64,000 bases of DNA, taken from NCBI GenBank assembly GCA_030141605.1, contig JAQGDQ010000872.1, positions 18,501 through 82,500 of the forward strand. The letters run 5' to 3'. Source of the stretch: Tubiluchus corallicola (lineage: Eukaryota; Priapulida; Priapulimorpha; Priapulimorphida; Tubiluchidae). The notes beneath the pieces were generated by a model. It searched no databases, was not told the origin of the DNA, and saw nothing but the letters and a program-made list of their open reading frames with translations. The position numbers and the translations under genes are program-made. Positions 36,912 through 47,304 of the stretch are shown in pieces. The first letter of the stretch is position 1. Each line of letters opens with the position of its first letter.

Positions 36912-39900
36912 ATACATGCACACAATCATAAATAAGCATGTACTTATATTTTAGAAACCAGTTTTCACAAAAAACACAAAACTTATCCATAATATGCATT
37001 CATTTTATAAGTATGCAGTTTAATCAGCTAAATATACATTTCACCAACGATCTACAAGTGATTTTGCATGAGAACAAACCATAGAATGCGCCTGGCTTTA
37101 AACACTTATTGGCTGGTTAGCATTACTTGTTGCCAAGCAACCCCAATCCCACAGCTGTTAAACTTTTCTACAATGTTTTTACGTGGCCGTAGCAGAGAAA
37201 TAAACAGACCTGGATGACTGAGCTTAGTGCTGAGCTTGGGCGGCAGTCTACCGTCTTCCGTCCCTTGCATGAAAACATAGGTGGCAGTGTGCTTATATGA
37301 ATTCCTGTAGATTTTATTAAAACTTTAATCTTTTGCAAGTTAATAACTCACTCAAAATCAATGATCTTAATTAAGAACTTTTTTCTTTGCTTAATAAATG
37401 ACATATGTACTCAACTATGTAATAGACAGTAGGCTACTGCTTCACTAAACATGTATGTGCAAAAAAAGGTTAAAAATTTCATCACTACAAATTTCATGCT
37501 ATGATTTGCTTGAATGTTACTTAAAAAACTAGCAAATTTTACAATTCATACTTGTCAGTTACCATTATGACTATGTCGCATTGACAATACATTATATAAT
37601 ATTATACATTATACAATACGTAATATTAACTCCTTCAGGACCGTAAGAGTTTGCTGCATTTTGCATTGGTTCAGAAAAACTTCTCTCTCACTAAGTAATG
37701 ATTGCTTAATATTTGATAATTGGGCTTTCACACGATGGGCTTTCATGGAAAATTATACATTTGCTTATTTTAGAGCTTAGACAAATTAAAAATCGTTTTG
37801 ATGAAAAAATTGAAAAAAAGCTTTCAGTAGCTACAGTATTTGCACCGTAACAATGTACAGTATCACTTGTGTGAAATCCGTTAATGCAGAAAATTTCAAC
37901 TATCCAGACATACACTTTTGCCTCAAGTCTACTCTATTTATAAGGAGAAATTTCTGTTAAAAGTTGGGACGACCTTAATTTGTCCTTGGCTGATTGGTTG
38001 TTTTTTCCTGGAATTGGCAACAGAATTTTGTATAGCAGACAGTTCTCTTGGGCTGTAGCATTTATAAATGCTTAAACAAATAGCATGATAGGACAGCCAA
38101 GATTCTCCTGAATAGAGATAGCAATTACCTAATTTGTATTCAGTTACATTGAAAACTTAATTACATGTGAAAACAGCAGAGCAGTTGCAAAACTGAGGCT
38201 GTTTCTCTGAGTGTCTAATTATTTAGTCTAATTGGCTTTTAATCATTTCATTAGATTGACCATGTCATTGAATCACATCCAGCATACAGAGAGCTGATGG
38301 CTTCTCTTCTGGAGGGGTGAGCATTACTAGTCTTTTTTCTGTTAGTCTCATTTTACTAGTTGTAGAGCTGGCAAAAGTTTGACACAAAGTTACAACTTAA
38401 AAATACACAATATGTTTACATTTGTGTCTGTTACAGGATGCTTTCCTGGGTGTATCAAAATTTTATGACTCCCTAGGCTAATATTTCTGTCCCGCCCATC
38501 TCTATTGTGAATTTATGGCTGTTTATGTAACGATCAGATTAAACAATTACTTGTGGTGTATTAGAAACACTATTAACGTAATTTCTATGTGGTCATTATT
38601 AATTACATGTATTTGCATGGTGCTTATATTCAAGCAGGCTGCGCAAATACTTGTTGTGTAATACCTTGCTCTTGTTCGTTATGTGACACTTATATAGGAG
38701 CTGCTTTCGATAACTGTCTGTGGTGTATCATAAAATGCACCCTTTACATGAATATGAAAGTATACACCTTTTCCGAGGAAAATAAGATTTTTTTCTAAAA
38801 TGTGACGCCCCTCAAAATGTGACGCCCTAGGCTATAGCCTCGTTAACCTGTTGATTAATACGGCCTTGGATGCTTTACTTTGTGCCTAACAGAAGTTAAT
38901 GTTTTTCGACATAACTAACACTTCATCAGATTTAACGAGTATAATATTCCATTTTGCAGGACCAATGTTGCGAGAAACTTTGTAAAATTTACCGCTCCAA
39001 ATCTATGAATAAAATATGAATTTATATCACAACACGTTGAACATTATATGGCTTTAAAATATATATGAAATCTCTTCTACTCGAATCTTACTTATAATGC
39101 ATTTTTTAGGAAGTTTGATGGACACAGTACATCCCGCGTCTGGTTACAAAAGGGTTGATATTTTCATACTTTACATCATATCTCTACTGAACTCCTGTAT
39201 TTCATTTCTCTTCTCTCTTTCTCTACCTTATTCTATTATTTTATCTTTACTATTCCCTGTTTTTCTATAATTCTTTCTCTTGTTAATTAAGCAGTTTTTT
39301 CTCCACTTTTCATGGTGGTTTCACAGGCGTTGCTTCTTGACCACCATGCAGCATATATTCCCTGTTGATAAACAACATTACAATTATTGTAACTACAATT
39401 GATTTATAATAGTTACAATGTGATGATGGAAATTGTAATTATGCTGAACTGGATAGTAAATTACAATTACAAATTACAACGGAATAACTCATTTCAGAAG
39501 TCACGTACAAGAACTGCTCAATGAAAGACTACGAAATCTTGCCAAAGTTAGCAGCTGCTGGGTCGCAAACCTTGCTGGCACTCTGCATGTTTATCCAGAT
39601 TTCCATGGAAACAGATCACCACTAGCTGATAGTGGCCTTTTGGGAATGGTAGGTATTATAAGTGTCTCAGGTCCTGAGTATTACGTTTCGTGTGAGATTT
39701 GCTATCTTGTTCATTGTTTCATGTTTTGACAAGTAAAGATAAATCTTAACTGAATCTTTATTACATATTATACGCTTGTGGTTAATATACGTGTGCCTGC
39801 AAACCAAAATCGTCCATAAGTCGGCATAGTTAAAACTACATTATGATGATTCAAAGTAAAATGTATCGAAAATTTGGTCAAATGTCAATTTTTCGTTTTT

Positions 39901-42900
39901 ATAAAAACAAATGCTAAATATATTGGACTTTTATATTCTATTTTCGAATGATCAAGAAAATGTTTAAAAAATAGTGAAAGTTAGTTTTATAACCCCGTGC
40001 TTTTTTTATCTAGAAACTAGTACTACAACATGTAAAAAACTTGTATTTTCAAACTCCGATAGTAGCTCGTGGTAGCAGTCATTTTGCTTTGGGTCTTTCT
40101 CTGTTTACAAGTCCAGGCTTTCTTCGGGAAGAGCCATTTGCTGGATTTAAACATAACTTCAATGTGCTCTTGCAAAGTCCATAGCAACCAACATTTCTGC
40201 AGTTGCTAAGTGTTTTATAGAAACGCAACAAAAAACAATGGCTGACTTTAACAGTGATTTTCTCAAGATTTGGTTTTTCATTGTGGAGCCTGCACCTCAA
40301 CTTCAATGTGGATTATCTGAGCTTAGAAATAACATAGAGCAATGAGCTTGAATTTGGTATCAATTCGATCTTCATGAAATGGAGATTTGGGGCATATGAA
40401 TAACTAGAAAAGCTTAACTGCCGACTTATGGAGCATTTTGTTATGCAAGCACACATATAACATCTCAAATTTTGTTTTAATTTTGTACAGTGAATAATTA
40501 CATTTGTGCAAATTGAAATCTGGTAGATCAAAGAATATATCATAAACCGTGAAACTGATATAAATATTTTTTTATTACTTTGTCAAATTCTGTTCTGCAC
40601 TTGATGTCTCTTTTGATGCTCCATTATCATACATGTATTATGATTTTAATGGACTCCAGTGTCTTTTCAATACTTTGCAGGTATCTGGTTTGTCATTGGA
40701 TAACTCCGTCTCCAACTTGGCTGTATTATACCTAGCAACAATCCAGGCGCTTGCCGTAAGCATCTTCAAATTTTATTTAAGTATAAAAGAATGACATATC
40801 GGCTAAAGTTCACAATTTCTCACACATAAGAAATTAGTTCATGAAGTGGATTAGGATTAGGGTTAGGATTTGCATTAGCGTTAGTGTTAGGATTAGGATT
40901 AGCATTAGGATTTGCATTAGTGTTAGTGTTAGGATTAGGATTAGTGTTAGGATTTGCATTAGTGTTAGGATTAGGATTAGTGTTAGGATTTGCATTAGTG
41001 TTAGGATTAGGATTAGTGTTAGGATTTGCATTAGTGTTAGGATTAGGATTAGTGTTAGGATTTGCATTAGTGTTAGTGTTAAGATTAGGATTAGGGTTTG
41101 TGTTAGGATTTGCATTAGTGTTAGTGTTAGGATTAGTGTTAGGGTTAGTGTTAGGATTAGTGTTAGGATTAGGGTTAGGGTCAGTGTTAGGATTAGTGTT
41201 AGGATTAGGGTTATGATTAGTGTTAGTGTTAGTGTTAGGATTAGGATTAGTGTTAGGATTTGCATTAGTGTTAGGATTAGGGTTAGGATTTGCATTAGTG
41301 TTAGGATTAGGGTTAGGATTTGCATTAGTGTTAAGATTGGGATTAGGGTTAGGATTTGCATTAGTGTTAAGATTAGGATTAGGGTTAGGATTTGAATTAA
41401 TGTTAAGATTAGGATTAGGGTTAGGATTTGAATTAGTGTTAAGAATAGGATTAGTGTTAAGAATAGGATTAGTGTTAGGATTAGGATCAGGGTTTGTGTT
41501 AGGTTATTTAAACTGTGGTTTAATTGTAAACTCCTTCCGACGTATTTTGGTAAAAAAATATAGTTTTTACTTTTTATTAATACCCTTAAATGTTGGTTAA
41601 AACATTTGTGTTGCTTAGTTCATTGTAAGCACCTTCTCTTTCAGTATTCCACCAAGCATATAATAGAAGCAATGACCACAAGTGGACACCAGTTTGAGCT
41701 TTTGGTTATGTGTGGCGGATTAAACAAAAATGAACTTTATTGTCAGACGCATGCAGATGTTACAGGTAATTCCAAAGTGCACGAATTTTGTAGAGCAGCA
41801 GACCCCCCTGCATGACTTATGGGCACGGCGGAGTCGTGACTCAACCACCTTCTTAGCTATTATTTTGATGATGCAATTTCAAAGCTTTGACGGCGCAAGC
41901 CAAAAATTTGCACAGCTAGTCATTCAGTACCTTAATTAACCTAATTAAGTTAAATCAGTGTGTAGGGATGTTACTGCAATGCAATTGTCATTTCGGTTTG
42001 CCAATAATTGCACTTTTGGTTAAGTTTCGGTTTCGGCAAAATTTATTAAGTTTCGCAGCCGAAATTTCAGATAATATTTGTACCATGTTTCCGGATTTTA
42101 ACAGTATTTATCCAATTTACCTTTTCTTTCCTCCTAGATGTCAAAACCGCTGAAAAGTCTTAGCTAAATTAGTTCAATTAAATTTCGTTTACATAACTGT
42201 TTGTAACTTGCTTTTACCGGCAATGCGGCATATCTTCAATGCTGACGACTGTGAAGTTTTAGGGTCTCCAGGCCCAGTCAACCGAAAAATCATACCACGT
42301 TTGAATTTATTGGAGGAAAATCACATTTAATTTTATAATTTATGAGATATAGGCAAAAAAATATCTACAAATAAAATTTGTTTATTTTTAATGAAGCATT
42401 ATGATCTTCAAACATTAACCATTAAGGATATTTAAATCCAAAAACATTAAAACACATTTTCTAAGGTAAGTCACTCCATCAAACTTGAGGTTCTTGACTA
42501 TAAAACTTCCTTCTCCCTTTTGTATTACAATTTTTTATCAATAATTTTACATCACAGGAAATAAAAAACAAAATATTTTACTTATTTTAGAATTTTTTTT
42601 CAATTTTAGTAGTATTTGGTCTGCAAAAATGCTTCAGTTCAGTTTTGTTTCCGTATCGGTTTCCGTTGTTTCATAAAGTTCAGTTTCGGTTTGTAAATTC
42701 AGTTTCCGTACCATCCCTGTCAGTGCCGCAGGCCTTGAAGTATTTCATTTTTCTCACGAGGAACAGTTGATGCAAGCGTCACGAATTGTGGAAGATTTTC
42801 ACTCGTTTTCGTGGTGTGTTTGTCGTTTTGTTTATTTACTCATACATGGTTTTCCATGAATGTGTAGTACATGCACACACAAACGTTTTGTGTAGAAATC

Positions 42901-45900
42901 TACACACTTGTGCTTTCTTCTTCTTCTCCTTCTAACTCTCATTCCATCTATTGTAGGCATTGAGGTATCAAAATTTATCAGAGTATTCCAACCACTTCTA
43001 TCTGCAGCTAACAGTGTAAGTTCTTCTGCTCCTAAAGATAGATTTGGTTGAAGTTGTTGAACATCTTTATTTATCTTAGCTATACACGGTGTTTTAGGTT
43101 TACCAGATGGTTTTTTGCAAGGTTTTAAGGCTTCCTTTAAGGCGATTCTTACTGGTTCGTCATTTGGTAATCTTAGAAGACGCCCTAGCCATCTTAATCT
43201 TTGGATCTTGACTTTTGAACTCCAATAAATTTCTTTCATTCTAATGTATAAATCTTCATTTTTGATTATGTATGGCCATCTTATCTTTAAAACTTCCCCT
43301 AGAAGACTTCTTATGAAATGTGTCAATCTGGTTTTTGCATAATCGTTAAACCCGAAGTTTATTGTACATAAATATGCTGGTAACGTAAGCATTAAATAAT
43401 CCAAGTCTAATGTTAAGACTTAATTTCTTGCTAGTTAATACATTCTTGTGCTTTGAGTGATTTATATTTTCGAAAAATTCCCAATTCTTCCCAAGTGTAT
43501 CGCCGGGTTTTTTCCAGGTTTGCGGGTAATAATTCCGGATGTGGATAAATCCGTAGTACTGGGTTCTGCAATGCTGGGTGCTACAGCTTCTGGCGACTTT
43601 TCCTCGATCACCGATGCAATGAGATCGATGTCTGGTTGCGGACGACTACTTCATCCTCGACACAAAGACGTGGAGTAAGTCTTCTAGCTACAATTTTCAA
43701 TACAGTTTTTACCATTACCGTCAGTCTTTTTACTAAATTCATAATAAATTTTTTCCACAAGTTTGTTGCAGTTTTCGGGTCTTTGTGTAACAAGTACCTG
43801 ACTTCCTTTCAATTGTGTGTTTGCAAACCAAAACCATCCATAAGTCGGCGGAGTTAAAACTAAAATCAATTTTTCGTTTTTTGTGAAAACAAACACTAAA
43901 TATATTGGTGTTTTATATTCTTGCAACGTGGATGCAGTTCATTTTGCTTCGGGTTTTTTTCTTGCCAAGCCCAGATATTCGCCAGGAAGAGTCATCTACT
44001 GGATTTAAACATAACTTCAACGTGCTCTTGCAAAGTCCATAGCAACCAACATTTGTGCGGTTGCTAAGTGTTTTGTAGAGATGCGACAAAAATAATGGTT
44101 GACTTTGAAGCACTTCATAGGTGTAGTATGCACCTCAACTTCAACATGGATTATTTCATTTTAGCAATAACACAGAGCGATAAGCTTGGTATCAAAATGA
44201 TCTTGATGAAATCAAGAGTCAGGATATGTGAATAACTGGGAAAGCTTAATTGCCGACTTATGGACGTTTTTGCTATGCAAGTTTTAAATACACGAAGAAG
44301 CCATGCTCTAAAGAGTCAACATGAAGTTTATTAAGTGCAGGTGATCATTTCTACAGCAACGTCATTATTCATGCTAGAAGTCAAACAAATAATTAGAGCC
44401 CAGAGCCGCACCGTTTCAACTGAGCTCCAGCCGGTTTATTTCTACAGTTGACCTATGTTTGGGCTTTCAAAACCAAATTTGAAGCTAGATTACATTTTGC
44501 TCTTTCTTCCTTCTTTATTTACCAAAACATATCATTCCATCTAAACAAAACCATAAACAAATGACAAAAAATAAATAACATAATTCAGAGTTTCATACTG
44601 CACCGTCGCATTAATCAATAAATAGCTTTTATCTAATAGTAAATTTAAATTTTATAAAGTAATTTGAGTATATACGTACGTTTTTAGCCCCAAATCATGA
44701 GCAATTGCAACAGATAACGACAACATTTAATCAACCCACAATGACACGTCCTCACTTCACACGCCTCTGACACCGATCAAACTGATCACGTGTCCGGGCC
44801 AAAAAATCACCACAAGGTGGCCAAAGCCAACAACAAGTGAAGGCCGCAAAGCACGCCAATGCCAGATTTCCAGTACAAAGTAGCTGATAAGAAACCAGCT
44901 TTATTCGACAGGTCAGCTGGTCAGTGATGGGAGTCGAGCTAGCCGACAATTTTGCCGGCTGCGAATAATCACGTGACACTGCAAATCACTGGTTCAAATA
45001 TGGCAAACGCTTTGCGGATTCGCGGCCAGATTGTGCGTGTGCTGTCAGAGACACTAAACTTTAGAAATTTTTGAACGAGAAAGCTGGTCAATTCTAAATT
45101 AAATATACAAATGGCAACATAAGTCACATGCACGGGATCATTTAGGTGTTTTGGTATTGATTCGTTGGTAATCAAGATAAGCCTCGCCAAGAGTTGTATT
45201 TAAATTACATTTGCACTAAATCCATTGCTTTTTTAAAATAATAAAAAATGATCTCTAATGCATTATTTGAATTTGTACATCAGCTTTTTTCTGTGTTTAA
45301 GCAACAAGAATTATTTTAAAAAATCTGTCTTCATAATTTAACAGTTAACTAACAATTTATCATTTATTTAGTTAACAAAAATTCACGTTTTAGCTGACTA
45401 AGCTGATTTATTCTTTAAGTCAACTCAGCTGAAAAGTCAGTCAACTTCAACCGAGCTAGCTGATTTACTGTGTGAGTCAGCTGATGTAGTAGCAACTGTC
45501 TCAGCTTCAGCCGAGCTAGCTGATTTACTGTGTGAGTCAGCTGATGTAGTAGCAACTGACTCAGCTTCAGTCGAGCTAGCTGATTTACTGTGTGAGTCAG
45601 CTGATGTAGTAGCAACTGTCTCAGCTTCAGCCGAGCTAGCTGATTTACCGTGTGAGTAGTCAGCTGATGTAGTAGCAACTGACTCAGCTTCAGTCGAGCT
45701 AGCTGATTTACTGTGTGAGTCAGCTGATGTAGTAGCAACTGTCTCAGCTTCAGCCAAGCTAGTTGATTTACTGTGTGAGTCAGCTGATGTAGTAGCAACT
45801 GACTCAGCTTCAGTCGAGCTAGCTGATTTACTGTGTGAGTCAGCTGATGTAGTAGCAACTGTCTCAGCTTCAGCCGAGCTAGCTGATTTACCGTGTGAGT

Positions 45901-47160
45901 AGTCAGCTGATGTAGTAGCAACTGACTCAGCTTCAGCCAAGCTAGTTGATTTACTGTGTGAGTCAGCTGATGTAGTAGCAACTGACTCAGCTTCAGTCGA
46001 GCTAGCTGATTTACTGTGTGAGTCAGCTGATGTAGTAGCAACTGTCTCAGCTTCAGCCGAGCTAGCTGATTTACCGTGTGAGTAGTCAGCTGATGTAGTA
46101 GCAACTGACTCAGCTTCAGTCGAGCTAGGTGATTTACTGTGTGAGTCAGCTGATGTAGTAGCAACTGACTCAGCTTCAGCTGAGCTAGCTGATTTACTGT
46201 GTGAGTCAGCTGATGTAGTAGCAACTGACTCAGCTTCAGCCGAGCTAGCTGATTTACCGTGTGAGTCAGCTGATGTAGTAGCAACTGACTCAGCTTCAGC
46301 CGAGCTAGCTGATTTACCGTGTGAGTAGTCAGCTGATGTAGTAGCAACTGACTCAGCTTCAGCTGAGCTAGCTGATTTACTGTGCGAGTCAGCTGATGAA
46401 GTAGCAACTCATTCAGCTTCAGCCGAGCTAGCTGATTTACTGTGCGAGTCAGCTGATGAAGTAGCAACTCACTCAGCTTCAGCCGAGCTAACTGATTTGC
46501 TGTGTGAGTCAGCTGATGTAGTAGCAACTGACTCAGCTTCAGTCGAGCTAGCTGATTTACTGTGTGAGTCAGCTGATGTAGTAGCAACTGACTCAGCTTC
46601 AGTCGAGCTAGCTGATTTACTGTGTGAGTCAGCTGATGTGGTAGCAACTGACTCAGTTTCAGCTGAGCTAGCTGATTTACTGCGTGAGTCAGCTGATGTA
46701 GTAGCAACTGACCCACATTTCAGCCGAGCTAGCTGATTTACTGCGTGAGTTAACTGATGTAGTTGCAACTGACTCCGCTTCCGCCGAGCTAACTGATTTG
46801 CTGTGTGAGTCAGCTGATGTAGTAGCAACTGACTCAGCTTCAGCCGAGCTAGCTGATTTACTGTGTGAGTCAGCTGATGTAGTAGCAACTGACTCAGCTT
46901 CCACCGAGCTAGCTGATTTACTGTGTGAGTCAGCTGATGTAGTTTGTAGTATCATAAATGTACTGATTATTTGTTCTGGCTTCATTTCTAGCATTGATAA
47001 TGACAATTGCTGTCGAAACGATCATCTGTGCTTAAGAAATATCATGTTGTTTACTATTTTTGTTTTTTTTTCTGTTGACAGGTATCATAATAGAAAGTAC
47101 AAAGTGTTTCTACAAATGGTAGAAGATCAGAAGAAATATCAGGAAATTATGACATCCTAA
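23458..47160 (+). CDS. FGGY: FGGY carbohydrate kinase (D-ribulokinase type)
   Basis: Thirteen exons: 23458-23643, 24475-24589, 26370-26610, 27994-28121, 32709-32837, 35387-35487, 35645-35752, 38255-38316, 39498-39648, 40681-40755, 41645-41765, 43518-43674, 47082-47160. They give 550 residues, close to the 551 of human FGGY; a short first exon with the ATG is missing. Both actin-like ATPase folds are present: [17 protein letters not shown] (phosphate 1), [21 protein letters not shown] (catalytic Asp), [10 protein letters not shown] (phosphate 2), [29 protein letters not shown] (adenosine site) and a C-terminal [15 protein letters not shown]. The animal/yeast family phosphorylates D-ribulose to D-ribulose 5-phosphate. 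All key residues are intact, so it is probably active. Introns and 3' UTR carry several minisatellites. Confidence 0.95.
23820..26365. repeat. Dispersed repeat family L (several direct and inverted segments)
   Basis: GTCTGAACTGAGAGGTACAG and its surroundings occur near 24100 and 24930; inverse segments follow at 25560-26000 and 26200-26360. GGAAGACAGGATGATTTTCC (24680) and AATCATCCTGTTTTCC (26345) look like the outer inverted ends of one composite. FGGY exon 3 lies between two of the segments. Confidence 0.45.
24475..24589 (+). CDS. FGGY: FGGY exon 3
   Basis: [20 protein letters not shown] then [32 protein letters not shown] is a family hallmark. The acceptor is TTGTTTAG and the donor GTTTGT, phase 1. 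Confidence 0.93.
26370..26610 (+). CDS. FGGY: FGGY exon 4 (substrate-binding WMDHR)
   Basis: [20 protein letters not shown] to [20 protein letters not shown] and [14 protein letters not shown] form the sugar-binding side of domain I. The donor is GTAGGA, phase 2. Confidence 0.95.
26770..26955 (+). repeat. Dispersed repeat family K, copy 1
   Basis: GCTGACCGCTAGCTGGCAGG through ATACTTTTGCATAGGAGCGG recurs about 670 bp downstream at high similarity. Confidence 0.7.
27440..27635 (+). repeat. Dispersed repeat family K, copy 2
   Basis: GCTGACCGCTAGTTGGCAGG through ATACTTTTGCATAGGAGTAG; a fragment of the same family sits inverted near 54317-54385 in a ULK intron. Confidence 0.7.
27994..28121 (+). 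CDS. FGGY: FGGY exon 5
   Basis: [12 protein letters not shown], then [16 protein letters not shown] and YSKLG. The acceptor is ATTTTGCTAG and the donor GTAAAA. It is followed by a 4.6-kb intron mostly made of a 75-bp array. Confidence 0.93.
28421..28845. mobile_element. Palindromic MITE (TAGGTTTGACATGTCAAATG ends)
   Basis: The left end TAGGTTTGACATGTCAAATG pairs with the right end TTGACATGTAAAACCTA. The interior repeats AGTCAAATGTGG and GTTCAAATGTG motifs several times in both orientations. It lies in FGGY intron 5, just before an ATAATAATA microsatellite (28950-28981). Confidence 0.6.
29040..29880. other. FGGY intron 5, unique-looking sequence
   Basis: I see no exon here. AACGTAACGTAACG-type sequence occurs near 29410 and 29620 as an imperfect direct pair. 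Confidence 0.4.
29881..32697 (+). repeat. 75-bp minisatellite, about 37 copies, abutting FGGY exon 6
   Basis: The unit contains GGAACAGCATCATCACTTCT, TTGACAGTTTAGATACAATC and AATGTATCAACTGGTAGA. Most units are 75 bp; several lack the ATTTATC block. Units are almost identical, implying recent expansion or homogenisation. The last copy runs into GACTTGTTTTCAG, the exon 6 acceptor. Confidence 0.97.
32709..32837 (+). CDS. FGGY: FGGY exon 6 (catalytic Asp, DAHAGG)
   Basis: [20 protein letters not shown] to [10 protein letters not shown]. The Asp of DAHAGG is the catalytic base in this kinase family. The acceptor CTTGTTTTCAG follows the last 75-bp repeat after about a dozen bases. Confidence 0.95.
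33127..34905 (+). repeat. 78-bp minisatellite, about 23 copies, in FGGY intron 6
   Basis: The unit contains CTGCAGGGGCACACTGTTTG, AATATTGGTTGAATATACCG and CAATTCGTCTTACGATCAAT. It stays open for 581 codons on the plus strand and for long runs on the minus strand because the unit is a multiple of three without stops. Units near the right end diverge and form a two-unit higher-order pattern (TTTATCTTATG and TTCGTCTTACAAT alternate). Confidence 0.97.
34906..35372 (-). mobile_element. piggyBac-type MITE relative ending next to FGGY exon 7
   Basis: The right part, TCTTATAAGACC then GTTCTGAAGGAG, is the inverse of the left end of the 6265-6980 element; the flanking TTAC is a one-base variant of TTAA. 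The left end merges with ATGCAGAAAATTTCAACTAC, also family sequence. Confidence 0.65.
35387..35487 (+). CDS. FGGY: FGGY exon 7 (phosphate 2 loop GTSTCHM)
   Basis: [12 protein letters not shown] to [20 protein letters not shown] is the second phosphate-binding loop. The acceptor ATTTTACAG lies 13 bp after the end of a piggyBac-type MITE. Confidence 0.95.
35645..35752 (+). CDS. FGGY: FGGY exon 8
   Basis: [20 protein letters not shown] to [22 protein letters not shown] and EGGQS are invariant blocks of the family; the Asn/Asp-rich start is lineage-specific. The donor is GTAAAA. Confidence 0.94.
35955..36012. repeat. (TTTA)n microsatellite
   Basis: About 13 TTTA units in FGGY intron 8. Confidence 0.95.
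36020..37620. other. FGGY intron 8, no gene found
   Basis: AT-rich intron sequence with a CA microsatellite and no supported exon. Confidence 0.4.
36838..36915. repeat. (CA)n microsatellite, interrupted
   Basis: ACACACAC runs broken by ATGC and TC steps, in FGGY intron 8. Confidence 0.9.
37630..38150 (-). mobile_element. piggyBac-type MITE, truncated at one end
   Basis: TTAA (37626-37629) followed by CTCCTTCAGGACCGTAAG, then family sequence through GGGCTGTAGCATTTATAAAT; the other terminal repeat is absent. It ends about 100 bp before FGGY exon 9. Confidence 0.7.
38255..38316 (+). CDS. FGGY: FGGY exon 9
   Basis: A short exon, [20 protein letters not shown], phase 2 at its end before GTGAGC. 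It follows directly on SVAGKL as in other members. Confidence 0.9.
38317..39497. other. FGGY intron 9, no gene found
   Basis: AT-rich, with GTGACGCCC-type short duplications near 38800. No exon or array recognised. Confidence 0.4.
39498..39648 (+). CDS. FGGY: FGGY exon 10 ([10 protein letters not shown])
   Basis: [12 protein letters not shown] to [20 protein letters not shown] and [10 protein letters not shown] is the diagnostic eukaryotic FGGY block. The donor is GTAGGT. Confidence 0.95.
39790..40456 (+). mobile_element. Family-A MITE, complete copy
   Basis: The left end GTGTGCCTGCAAACCAAAAT continuing with CGTCCATAAGTCGGCA is matched inversely by the right end TGCCGACTTATGGAGC with TATGCAAGCACACAT. 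About 665 bp, no transposase, in FGGY intron 10. Confidence 0.8.
40681..40755 (+). CDS. FGGY: FGGY exon 11
   Basis: 25 codons, [20 protein letters not shown] then IQALA. The acceptor is ATACTTTGCAG and the donor GTAAGC. The following intron starts with a telomere-like hexamer tract. Confidence 0.93.
40845..41512 (+). repeat. Degenerate telomere-like hexamer tract
   Basis: About 110 hexamers of TTAGGA, TTAGTG, TTAGGG, TTTGCA and TTAGCG type, with a higher-order unit near GTTAGGATTTGCATTAGTGT. It is open in several frames on both strands for composition reasons only. It lies in FGGY intron 11. Confidence 0.92.
41645..41765 (+). CDS. FGGY: FGGY exon 12 (adenosine motif)
   Basis: [20 protein letters not shown], then [27 protein letters not shown] is the adenosine-binding glycine motif of the actin-like fold. 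The acceptor is TCTCTTTCAG and the donor GTAATT. Confidence 0.95.
41965..42720. mobile_element. hAT-like MITE rich in TTTCGGTTT
   Basis: GTAGGGATG at the left and CCATCCCTG at the right are inverted. CGGTTTCGGCAAAA and TTTCCGTATCGGTTTCCG clusters lie inward of each end. No target duplication resolved. In FGGY intron 12. Confidence 0.5.
42890..43400 (-). pseudogene. RTE-type LINE 3' fragment
   Basis: Minus strand: [20 protein letters not shown], then [18 protein letters not shown] and a basic [11 protein letters not shown] end. This is the C-terminal region of an RTE-like ORF ending in GAA-rich sequence. 5'-truncated; in FGGY intron 12. Confidence 0.75.
43518..43674 (+). CDS. FGGY: FGGY exon 13
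   Basis: [20 protein letters not shown] then [15 protein letters not shown] and [24 protein letters not shown] is conserved. The donor is GTAAGT, phase 2. Confidence 0.94.
43815..44281 (+). mobile_element. Family-A MITE, internally deleted copy
   Basis: GTGTGTTTGCAAACCAAAAC at the left and TGCCGACTTATGGACG with TGCTATGCAA at the right; about 200 bp shorter than complete copies. In FGGY intron 13. Confidence 0.75.
44282..45410. other. FGGY intron 13, no gene found
   Basis: Nothing supported apart from AT-rich intron sequence and a GC-richer stretch near 44740-45050 without a gene signature. Confidence 0.4.
45415..46950 (+). repeat. 60-bp minisatellite, about 25 copies, in FGGY intron 13
   Basis: The unit contains GAGCTAGCTGATTTACTGTG, TGAGTCAGCTGATGTAGTAG and CAACTGACTCAGCTTCAGCC. 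A 63-bp variant with an extra TAG step (GTGAGTAGTCAG) recurs about every third to fifth unit. The absence of minus-strand stops gives a 433-codon open frame that is not a gene. Confidence 0.96.
47082..47160 (+). CDS. FGGY: FGGY exon 14 (C-terminus, stop)
   Basis: [20 protein letters not shown] then EIMTS and TAA. It matches the C-terminal helix of the family. The acceptor is TTCTGTTGACAG, 130 bp after the 60-bp array. Confidence 0.94.
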
Positions 47161-47304
47161 TATCTGCATTCTAAGATTTGAAAGAATTTTCATAGTTTTT
47201 TGAAATCCAAATTAATTTGCTACAACCCAAATAATTTTGTTGATCTGGTTGGATATATACATAGCTGTATCATTTGATGTGTATTCAGGTTTGTGAAGTG
47301 TTCT

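Noticed and set aside
40834-41395. Long Leu/Ile/Thr or Arg/Ile/Ser repeat frames on both strands
   Set aside because: Translation of a telomere-like hexamer tract; open frames follow from a six-base period without stop codons.
45415-46716. A 433-codon minus-strand frame of a 20-residue Leu/His/Gln repeat
   Set aside because: The 60-bp minisatellite without stops; other frames of the same array are also open, and there is no start context, domain or splice partner.
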